Below are positions 51,909 through 60,000 of a DNA stretch of 60,000 bases, piece by piece. The translations under genes were made by a program, and so were the position numbers. Below the pieces are notes generated by a model. That model made no database searches. It worked only from the letters and a program-made list of their open reading frames with translations, and was not told the DNA's origin. Source of the DNA: Strigamia acuminata (lineage: Eukaryota > Arthropoda > Chilopoda > Geophilomorpha > Linotaeniidae). The stretch covers positions 57,609,369 through 57,669,368 of the forward strand of contig OX442314.1 in NCBI GenBank assembly GCA_949358305.1, given 5' to 3'. Numbering within the stretch: the first letter of the stretch is position 1; each line of letters opens with the position of its first letter.

Positions 51909-52073
51909 GCCTCAGTTCACAGGACACTGGAGTCGATTATAAGAGGCGAGCCAAGGCCACGAATTCGCAAAGCAGAGAAGCTTCGACAACGCGTTCTTAC
52001 AATATTTAACGACAGGGCAAACCGCAATACTTTAGATTATCTGCGTGGTATTGCTCACAATGTGAAATTATAA
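51909..52073 (+). pseudogene. MULE transposase relic, part 3 (C-terminus)
   Basis: Encodes the conserved MULE C-terminus ending TLDYLRGIAHNVKL and a TAA stop, followed by AATAAA at 52108-52113. Its position relative to parts 1 and 2 shows that the CACTA-like fragment landed within the transposase gene. Confidence 0.75.
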
Positions 52074-52189
52074 TTGTATTTCGTGTTTTCTTTTGTAATA
52101 TTAAAGTAATAAACGAATTAATTATAAAAAATTGTGTTTTTATTAATAGTGTTTTTTTTTATGTCAAATTTCAAGATTCTTAAAAAAAA

Positions 52190-52285
52190 AAATATTAGTC
52201 ATTATTAGTCATTAGACATTTTGGATTAGACATTTTTGCATTAGACATTTCGGCTTAGACATTCTGGGATTAGACATTTTGGGGG
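52190..52285 (+). repeat. Short tandem repeat TTAGACATTTTGGA-like
   Basis: Five or so imperfect ~17-bp units sharing TTAGACATT. The stretch begins soon after the MULE polyadenylation signal. Confidence 0.75.
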
Positions 52286-53542
52286 GCACCCAGATCATCA
52301 CATCTTCCATGCCGGTCATTGTCTGTTCCAACTTAGCTTATCTTCTTAAGAAACCAGACATTAATAGAATACAATTATCATTTATCATTCCGAAGGATCT
52401 CAGTAAACAAACATTACCGTAATTGCAAAATAGAATTAAGATAACCAACAGTCAATTTAAACATTCTCCAATGTAAATGCAATGTACATTGAAGTGTATG
52501 ATGGATTTAGATGGATTGATGGTGTCGGATTGAGAAAGGAACAACTCAGGGTTTGACCATCACCTTGGTGGCTATTTGCATAAGTGCCTTTATTCTACAG
52601 GTACACACAGGTGGCGCTGCAAAGGGCGGCGTCACAAAATGTCAAAAATAGTATGGAGTACAATACACTCCATACATAAAAGAACATGTTGCTACAATTA
52701 GCTGTGCAAATGCCACATTCAAGATGGTAAGGGAATCTTACAATACCAAGACATGTAAATGCCACACTCATGTGAGAATGCGGGCTTACAATACAAAATG
52801 TCAAATTCATATTTTCAAATGACCAGAGCTCTCTTCTGGTTCCACTGAGACGTGCAAGTCATCAGTTTATCCAGGGGTGACCACGGGGAGGTAGAGAGTT
52901 GGTTTTTACACCCCCTTTCAAAGCCACGAGCACAAATCAATCATTTATAATGAAACAAATGCATTTTTCTTGTATGAAAGTGGAAATGAATTTTTTATCA
53001 TGAAAATGGGTTTTGTACACGATACGCGGAAAAATATAAGTTTACGTTTATTGCCCAAAATGGCATTTTTCCCGCCCGAAAATACCGTAAATACTCGTTA
53101 AATTAAGTAATTACTTTTAATTGTTTTTAAACTGCTGGTTTGTCCATTTCATATCATGTTCGAAGTCAGTTCACGTAACTCGGCAATATCACGTGAAAAT
53201 TATTACAAGCAGATACCACTGAAAAATATAAAAATTATAATGAGTTTCAATGGGGTACACACGCAAAAAAACACGGAATTGCTGACCTAGACAGAACAAA
53301 TCTCTACGAAAATCTCGCGGTAAATTCGAATTCATATTTGAATCAATTGAATGACACAATACGTTTGATTTTAACTCATAATTTTAAAACATTTATTAGT
53401 TAGGAAGTCAGTAATGTTTACAATTTGAAAAATCTTAATTTTAACGAGTGCTTTATGTATTAATTCGTGAGATTTTGTGAAAATGTGGACGTTAACATGT
53501 GCACGCTCTGATTTTTGGATTTAGAATAAAAAATTGAACCAA
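52286..53542. other. Intergenic DNA, no gene seen
   Basis: AT-rich with no ORF of conserved character. A ~48-bp imperfect direct repeat (AAATGCCACA...CTTACAATAC) occurs near 52709-52755 and 52755-52795. Confidence 0.5.
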
Positions 53543-54189
53543 TTAATTAATGGTGAGAACATTGTTTTGGATTTCATGAGTAAGCTGAGTCTGTATATCA
53601 CTTAGTTTCTTCTTCAACACATTCAAACCCACCAGAACGATATTTTCCGGTCGTAAAGCACCCGCCGATTCAACGTCGAAGAAAAACTTGTTTGGCTTTC
53701 CATCCACTATGTAGGACGCTTCGAAAGTGTCTTCGTCCAGCTCGGAATATTGGCTTTTCGGCCACTCTGCCGGTCTCGGAAACGTGGTTTGCCGCAAAGC
53801 ATTATCCGGGTCGTATTCAAACGCCACCCCGCACGTCGGGTTCCACTTGGCGTGTTCTTTTCCGAATCCCTTCTTCGCGAACGCTCGCAACGCGAGTTCT
53901 TGTCCTTTTCTCAATTTCGCAATTACGATGTCTTCGGGTTGTCCGTATTCGCTGGTGTCGTCCCCTCGACGCCGAGAAGTCACCGGAACGACTCGGGCAT
54001 CTTTACTCTTCAGGTCGGCGGTGGTGAAGTGACGAGTTTGATGGTCGGTGCATTTCACGTCCATCGTGAATTCCACGGAATAATCTTGGCAGAAATCGGA
54101 AGAAATGCAGTCCTTCGTGTACAGCATTTTATCAACAACATCGTCGCTGGTGAGAGGCACCAAACCCAGTCGGTGGCAAAATAATCGTC
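53543..54189 (-). pseudogene. RPB3: RNA polymerase II subunit RPB3-like copy, 5'-truncated
   Basis: Matches the C-terminal three quarters of RPB3 (POLR2C), the alpha-like subunit that pairs with RPB11 in the Pol II assembly platform. Conserved blocks are [64 protein letters not shown] and a C-terminus ending VLTIN. The first ~60 residues are absent. Just before HRLGL the expected Ala-His codons lack one base (near 54173-54177), putting the preceding DD-F/Y segment out of frame. The zinc loop, normally CxCx3Cx2C, keeps only two Cys (the second and fourth are Ser and Tyr). It could be a decaying duplicate, a divergent paralogue, or a terminal exon whose upstream part lies elsewhere. Identity as RPB3 is secure; functionality is doubtful. 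Confidence 0.82.
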
Positions 54190-54199
54190 CTTACACAAA

Positions 54200-54715
54200 G
54201 ATGTATAGCAGTGAAACCGTCACATATTTTTCTTTTAATTTTTTTAAAATTTAATTTTAAATTCGAAATGATTTAGTTGAGCAAATCTGCCTGAAAGAAT
54301 ATTTCGGTCATTCGTTGTCCACAAGATAAAGCGAATTAATAAAACGTTGTATAAATAATTTTGCATTTTTTATTTCAATCTGTTTCATTAATAAAAAATA
54401 TTGGACATATTATACATATCACAATCTCCAGATTTAAACCGGTGGTGAGAACCGAAACGGAAGACAAAACAAACCTGAATTGCAATAAATTTCAGACTAG
54501 GATTAATTTTACATTTAATCGTAAATACACGTTTTACACGTTTCGTTTGTGTTTTCAACAATTAAAATTTAAGCGAGAAAAAAAATACAATTCAGTACAG
54601 TTATGATTTCTAAACGTTTCATTTAACAATGTTTTTTTTAAAAATCTAAAATAAAATGCACTAATACTAAAAACAGAAAGCAGAAACCGTTTTGAATTTA
54701 AGAGTTGTAAACAAA
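54200..54715. other. AT-rich intergenic DNA, no gene seen
   Basis: No conserved ORF or RNA gene recognised. Probably contains the 3' untranslated region of the zinc-finger gene on the minus strand. Confidence 0.5.
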
Positions 54716-54718
54716 ATT

Positions 54719-55723
54719 TTAATTTGTAGGCTCGGTTTGATGTTTTTTCAAATGTCTTTTTAGATACCCACTTTGAACACAAGAATAAGCACACAAATGA
54801 CACTTAAATGGTTTTTCCCCATTATGTATTAATAAATGTGTTTTTAAATCCCAACTTTGAATGCAGGAAAAAGCACACAAATGACACTTGAACGGTTTTT
54901 CCCTTGTATGAGTTGCAATATGTCTAGTTAAATTCCCACTTTGAACACTAGAATAAGCACACAAATGGCACTGGAATGGTTTTTCCCCAGTGTGTGTTAA
55001 TAAATGTGTTTTTAAAGCCCCACTTTGAACACAAGAAAAAGCACACAAATGGCACTTCAATGGTTTTTCCCCCGTATGAGTTGCAATATGTATTTTTAAA
55101 TTCCAACTTTGAACACAAGAATAATCACACAAATGGCATTTGAATGGTTTTTCCCCCGTATGAGTTGCAATATGACTTTTTAATTGCCCACTTGTTATGC
55201 TAGAGTAAGTGCACAAATGACATTTGAATGATTTTTCCCCCGTATGTGTCGCAATGTGTTTTTTTAACGTCCCACTTTGAACACAAGAATAATCACACAA
55301 ATGACACTTGAATGATTTTTCCCTCGTATGCGTTGCAATATGTTTTTTTAACGTCCCACTTTGAACACAAGAATAAGCACACAAATGACACTTGAATGAT
55401 TTTTCTCCCGGGTGGGTTGCAATATGTCTGCTTAGATGCCCGCTTTTAGTGCAGGAATAAGCACACAAATGACACTGGAGTGGTTTTTTCCCCACATGCG
55501 TTAATAGATGTCTTTTTAAACTCCCGTTTTGTATACAGGAATAAGCACAAAAATCACATTTGAAGAGCTTTTCACCGGTGGGTTTAAGCACGTGCTGATT
55601 CAATTGCGAATAATATGACTCGACCGCGTCTATTACCGGTGATTGCGAACTGGAAGATCCGCCACGATTTAATTCGTCGTCGAATGAATCGTGCATTTCT
55701 ACGTTTTCGTTTATTTCCGCCAT
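54719..55723 (-). CDS. C2H2 zinc-finger protein, ten fingers (334 aa)
   Basis: Intronless ORF from an ATG at 55721-55723. Residues 1-52 are acidic and serine-rich without a known domain such as ZAD. Ten tandem C2H2 fingers of 28 residues follow from residue ~56 to the end, each CxLC...H...H joined by THTGEK-type linkers (some THTREK, THPGEK or IHNGEK). Fingers share the YSCVQSG consensus and DNA copies are 84 bp apart, so the array grew by tandem duplication. Nearly all residue differences between fingers fall around the helix positions that contact DNA (e.g. QSGNL, QSGTL, QSWNL, TSGQL). Likely a nuclear DNA-binding regulator; its target is unknown. No frameshift or missing zinc ligand seen. 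Confidence 0.9.
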   Translation of the reverse strand: MAEINENVEMHDSFDDELNRGGSSSSQSPVIDAVESYYSQLNQHVLKPTGEKLFKCDFCAYSCIQNGSLKRHLLTHVGKKPLQCHLCAYSCTKSGHLSRHIATHPGEKSFKCHLCAYSCVQSGTLKKHIATHTREKSFKCHLCDYSCVQSGTLKKHIATHTGEKSFKCHLCTYSSITSGQLKSHIATHTGEKPFKCHLCDYSCVQSWNLKIHIATHTGEKPLKCHLCAFSCVQSGALKTHLLTHTGEKPFQCHLCAYSSVQSGNLTRHIATHTREKPFKCHLCAFSCIQSWDLKTHLLIHNGEKPFKCHLCAYSCVQSGYLKRHLKKHQTEPTN

Positions 55724-55980
55724 TCGAAAGTATAAATGTGATGTGTCCTGGTTCGGGTTTGCAACGCCTCTGTGGAGATTGGAAAGAGCAATTCGTCTTT
55801 TTATACCACAATGCGAGTACGTCGTCTATGCGTTCGTCGTCCAATGAATAATTCGGTTTCTTATAGAAAGTTTGAACAATTTGAAATCGAAAGGATTGAT
55901 TTCGAAAAATATATTTAGTACCAGCAATAACTGTTGGAATTTACGGTCGGTCAATACCACCAGAGAGAGACATTACGTGA

Positions 55981-56909
55981 TTACGTGCGACGAACGTGAT
56001 TGTTGATGCAGCCAATCACGGTGTACTGTATTTGCTTGTCGTATATCATCAATCGCATCACTCAATTAGCAATTACGTCGTGATGAAATACGTGCTGGAA
56101 GTGCCGAAATTCCACAACGCCGTGCTCGCCCAAACGGCGGTGGCGTTGTGGCGAAACGTCTTCAACACTTCTTTCGAAGATGGCCGCACCTTCGCGCAAT
56201 TCTGGCCGAAAGCCGTAACCGAGGCTTACAGCCAAGTCAATTTCTTGACCATCCGTGGCGATTTAAAACATTCTTTGCTCCAGTACGTCAAATACACGGG
56301 CAGGCACTTACGCGACTGGCTAATCACATTGATCGCGCAAGTGTTTGGAGAATGCGACATGCAATTGCTCCGACGAATAACAGCGATGCAGTGAAGCGCG
56401 ACATGTTTTTCGCCTGCTTGAGCTGGCGGGTGCAAAGTGCGGTCGAATTCTTTTGGTCGTTGATGGGGGACGACGAACGGAACGACGTTGGAGCAAAACT
56501 AGCGCTGCCAGGCGGGGAATTGAACTGGTTTATAATAGAAACCATCGACGATTATTGCATGGAGCGCGTTTCGTTTGATATTCGGTTTCCGAGCGGCGAT
56601 GGGTGCAGTTACGGCGTTTCCATCGTGTGTTTTCTGCTTTCGCGGTTGAACGAGCAACAAGTCGATGCGGTTTTGTCGTCGGAGTTTGGAACTCTGGTTT
56701 GTTACGTTTTGTCGTTTGATTTTTTGAGCGTGGAATTTGTTAGTCCCACTTTAGATCGGTTGGTTGGTGTTGCTTCTGCCGAGGGTTTGTCTAAATTGCT
56801 CGTGAATTTGTTTAATGTGACAAAATGGGACGATTGTTTGCATGTTGTTCGGGTTAAAGACTGTTTCATAGATTTGTACAGGAGTGTGGCTTTAACAAGG
56901 GGTGTTTGA
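55981..56909 (+). pseudogene. Unrecognised ~305-residue gene broken by one frameshift
   Basis: Two overlapping frames look like halves of one protein. The first (to about 56376) includes VLEVPKFHNAVLAQTAVALWRN and QFWPKAVTEAYSQVNFLTI-type sequence; the second (from about 56377 to the TGA at 56907-56909) continues DAVKRDMFFACLSW and ends ALTRGV. A single missing base at CGACGAATAAC (56371-56381) would account for the switch. The first frame has no ATG before the conserved-looking text, so the start may be upstream or in another exon. It is Leu, Val and Phe rich but has no clear membrane span. I do not recognise the family, and no function is assigned. Confidence 0.5.
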
Positions 56910-57429
56910 GAAAGTGTTTTTGGAGGACTTCTAGATTTTTAAGAGTCGTTAAAAATTCAATTCACCATAATAAAACGTAGAAATAAAATATCCAAAAAAA
57001 CTGGACTTTCACTCTAATTGAAATTGTGAGTAATTTCGTGACACATTTATTGGTTCTTACCAATACAAATATTAAACAAACTTACACAAATACTATGCCA
57101 ACAAATGGCCAGTTAAATCACACCGGACTTGGGGACAAGATTTATGGGTCTGTTAGTTAAATCTGACTATACATTATACACCCGGCACCTTGCTGCACCA
57201 CAGATTCATATTGATTTTATTTACAATTGGATAGTTTTCTTTCCCTGCATCATGCAGAAGTCGTTCAACATTTTGTGTAAGTTATTGAGCAGAGTTTAGC
57301 TCCATGTCCATTTACTGTTGGTTCATTCTGCCACTAGAGAGCAATATCAGTTCCTCTGAATATGAAACTGACACCAGTGAGGGCTTAGGTTTCTTCGAAG
57401 TGTAATTTTCTGATATTTTAGAAGCAAAT
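56910..57429. other. Intergenic DNA, no gene seen
   Basis: AT-rich; contains AATAAA near 56970 that could serve the preceding gene. May include the unrecognised 5' end of the pogo-like element. Confidence 0.45.
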
Positions 57430-58646
57430 ATGGCAGTTATCAATGTCATAAATCTCCTTAGCTATTTAAAAAAAAATGTCTGCAGCAACACATTATCTTT
57501 ATCCGTGTCTGCCCATCCATCTACCAGTACAACACCAGAAAATGTTGTTCAAAGTGTAAAAAGTGATGAAGACACATATGCAGAAAGTGACAGTGATGAT
57601 GATGATAAATGTACTCGAGTAGCAGTACCAATGAAACGAATAATTGAGATTCTGAAGCTACGAGATGATCATCCTAAATGGAAGTTGAAAACACTTCAAG
57701 GTCATGGAGCAAAAGAACTTCCATCTATACAAGTCCTTTCACATTGGAGAAAGCAAATTGAGAACTGTGACAACCGTAGAAAACATGTTTATGACTTCAA
57801 TAAGTTTGTTTTGCGACGTTTTAATAAAGCCAGGTCTGAATTTAAAGTTATAAGAACAATTCATTTAAGGCAGTGGGCAATTCTGAAATTTTTAGACATT
57901 TCCAATACGGCATACCGATTTCATGCAAGTGCTAGGTGGGCAGATGCATTCAAAGAGAAGAATAATATCTCCAGCCGAAAAATTACGCGACTTGTAAGCA
58001 AAATAGAAGTTTCTGATCTTGATGACATTTTGAGATCTGCAAAATTATTTCAACAACAAATTAAACAAGTGTCTGAATCCTATCCAATATGTGCGATATT
58101 TAACACTGACCAGTGTGGTTTTAATTATGAAATCATATCAAAGCGCACATTATCTCATCGAGGAGAAAAGTTAACAAGGATTTGCACAATCACCTGCAAA
58201 CAAAGTTACCCATTCCTACACAGTGCAATATATTATAAATGCTGAGGGTGAAATTTTAGTGGATGTGTTTATTTGTTTGCAGGAACCTACTGGAAGACTC
58301 GGGTCATTAGTGCAGGCAAAGCTATTAGAAACACCAGCACCAAATGTAACTCTCACATGTAGTAAATTTTCTAGAAAATTGTGTCGCAAAAAATGTGAAT
58401 AATAATTTTGTTTTAATTCTTGATTCCTGGAGTGGTCAAACAAATCATTTGTCTTACTCAAAAGTATTTGGGAATAACATGGGAAATTGTTGTTTGCAGA
58501 TAATTCCTGAAAAATGCACTCCATTTTGTCAACCTTTGGATACAACCTTCCACAGACAACTGAAATATCTTTTAAAACAAATAGTTTCTTCATTAGAAGT
58601 TGTTGTGTTCAACTCTAAATTAATAAGTAATAATACGACTGAATGA
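57430..58646 (+). pseudogene. pogo/Tigger-like transposase, broken by two frameshifts
   Basis: The product would be a DDE-type transposase of the pogo/CENP-B-like group. The first frame (57430 to ~58195) carries a helix-turn-helix-like region (ILKLRDDHPKWKLKTLQGHGAKEL) and the first catalytic Asp in IFNTDQCGF near residue 226. After a frameshift near 58195 the second frame reads SYTVQYIINAEGEILVD and on to a stop near 58401. A third frame holds the second Asp (LDSWSGQTNH) and the motif CTPFCQPLDTTFHRQLK with the third Asp. Sequence homology ends about 58610. The order of motifs is complete, so this is one gene inactivated by two small indels and probably 3' loss. Confidence 0.75.
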
Positions 58647-58659
58647 AATGCAATTGTTT

Positions 58660-58801
58660 GTAGTTTTGACAATGCCTTGTGAAGTAAGTTAATGTAACCA
58701 AGGCGACTGTGTGAATTCTAGAATGAGTTGAGTTGAGACATGAATAAATGAGTTTCCCTTGCTTAAATTATCCAGTGTGGTTTACGAGTAGAGACTCTTC
58801 A
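58660..58801 (+). repeat. Possible short 5' LTR of retroelement C
   Basis: Starts TGT and ends CTCTTCA with AATAAA at 58743-58748 and a GT-rich stretch after it. One base later, TGGTATCCACGA would fit a primer-binding site. The partner LTR is outside the window, so the limits are a guess. Confidence 0.3.
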
Positions 58802-59118
58802 GTGGTATCCACGATAATAGGACAGATTTAAACGATGGTGTGGTACAGTGGACATTTGGAAGTTTTTCGTGTGCGAAAAATCAACTAATTGTGAGTTTAT
58901 TGCGACATTATAAATTGATGAAGTCCGCGTCGGCGAGTCGACGTTCGGGGGCTGCAGTTGGCGTTTCCGTGCGGTGTGTGGCGAGTGAGCGGTGTGCGGA
59001 CGTTTTTAGACGAGAGGAGCAGCAATTTTCGCGACGAGAGAGACGTCGCGGTCAGTTTTTTGAACGTGTTCCGTCGAACACGAGGCGTAGTTTGGCCGGA
59101 GGCTTTTTGCTGTTGATT

Positions 59119-60000
59119 ATGGCGCAGGTAATGCTTGGGAGCATTCCATCGTTCACGGGATCCACTCTGCACGAATGGACAAGTTGGAAACAAACGTACC
59201 AGCAGTTTGTTTTGCTAAATGCGGTGGCAGCGGACAGACAGGTGCCGTTGCTTCTGACGGTGATAGGAATCCCTATGTTTGACAAGATAAAGCGATGGGC
59301 GCATCTAAAAGACGTGGTGAAAATGGATTTGGACGTTATTCTGGAGGTTGTTGATGATCATTACAAGTCGGTGGATACACCGTAGATTGCCCGACAAAGA
59401 TTTGGAGCACGAAAGCGTCACGAGGGCGAGTTTATTGAAAAGTATATTTCCGAATTGAGGATTTTATCACAGCGTTGCGGATTTGCGACGAAGGACGAGA
59501 CGGATGGAGCAATCGTCCACCAGGTGGTGCGCGGGTCTCGTAACGAGGTATTAGTTCGAGAAATTTTATTGAACATGCCGTTGACGGCGGCCGAGATGAC
59601 CAAGCGAGCAGTGGTCCATGAAATGGCCCATATTGCTGCGACGGGACGCGAGGAACCGTTGCCATTTACTGACGAGGAGCCAGCAAAAGCGACTTCTTCA
59701 GCAGCAGTGATGCAGTTGTCAACTGGTGGAAGACGGGGGATGCAAAGAGGTCGTGGTAGAGCCTACCAGTTTTCGCCACCCGTTACTCCAGGCCCGGGGA
59801 CCAGTGCCCAACGTGGGCCATTTCAGCGACCATGGCGCGGCCGCCAGGGACAGAGTGGTGGACGCAGTGGCCAACCTGTAAAAAGGGACGGCACACCCGT
59901 CGACTGTTTTCGTTGCGGCGGTCCGCACTTCGTGAAGGACTGTCCTTTCGAACCGGCGCTGGGGCCTAGGGCCGGCCAAAACCAAGGAGCGGGTGGACGG
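59119..60000 (+). pseudogene. Gag of retroelement C with an in-frame TAG, runs off the window
   Basis: From the ATG at 59119 the frame encodes a retrotransposon gag domain (FTGSTLHEWTSWKQTYQQF, then ARQRFGARKRHEGEFIEKY) of the kind seen in Ty3/gypsy K02A2.6-like elements. A single TAG at 59383-59385 falls in the middle of this conserved domain and the frame continues after it without further damage to the window end. A zinc knuckle CFRCGGPHFVKDC (59908-59946) has CX2CX3HX4C spacing, one residue short of the classic knuckle. The region between is Gly/Arg/Gln-rich. Probably a nonsense-mutated copy; stop readthrough is the alternative. Pol would lie beyond 60000. Confidence 0.7.

Noticed and set aside
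52595-52810. A 71-codon minus-strand ORF with hydrophobic residues.
   Set aside because: It overlaps a short direct repeat and has no conserved motif.

Overview
This looks like repeat-rich, low-gene-density DNA from an animal, most likely an arthropod. The evidence is eukaryotic LTR retrotransposons, Mutator-like, CACTA-like and pogo-like DNA transposon remnants, a C2H2 zinc-finger gene of the arthropod tandem-finger type, and an RNA polymerase II subunit RPB3 copy. No bacterial operon, ribosomal RNA gene or CRISPR array was seen, and the species cannot be named from this window.

Layout. (1) 1-20526: a GC- and CpG-rich higher-order satellite. Five copies of a ~1.93 kb foldback segment with long inverted arms (the fifth is cut off) alternate with blocks of an ~11-bp motif satellite organised into 357/475/421-bp subunits. 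(2) 20527-25171: the 5' half of a Ty3/gypsy element on the minus strand (gag plus protease-RT-RNase H). It is cut inside pol and joined directly to the satellite. (3) 26036-39539: a complete 13.5-kb Ty3/gypsy element on the plus strand. It has two 1,018-bp LTRs that look identical, a 4-bp target duplication, intact gag and pol linked by a -1 frameshift signal, and a large extra third ORF downstream of pol. That ORF has no recognised function, a splice acceptor touching its ATG and a row of stem-loops upstream. This is the most unusual system in the window. (4) 39544-42550: AT-rich non-coding DNA with a duplicated ~280-bp module that may encode a conserved RNA fold, a possible minus-strand promoter and a 20-bp minisatellite. 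(5) 42668-52073: a Mutator-like (MULE) transposase relic split by two insertions, an intact 6.2-kb Ty1/copia element (43196-49440) and a CACTA-like transposase fragment with 103-bp tandem repeats. (6) 52074-60000: host-like sequence with an RPB3-like copy, a ten-finger C2H2 protein and an unrecognised frameshifted gene, then a broken pogo-like transposase and the start of a third LTR-element gag with an in-frame stop, which runs off the window.

How it fits together. Almost everything here is layered mobile DNA. The youngest insertions are the 13.5-kb gypsy element and the copia element, each with matching LTRs, a clean target duplication and open reading frames. Both gypsy elements carry the same A AAA AAC slippery heptamer at the end of gag, so -1 frameshifting appears to be the shared route to Gag-Pol. 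In the 13.5-kb element the third ORF sits where retroviruses keep a spliced env gene, but it has no signal peptide or membrane segment.
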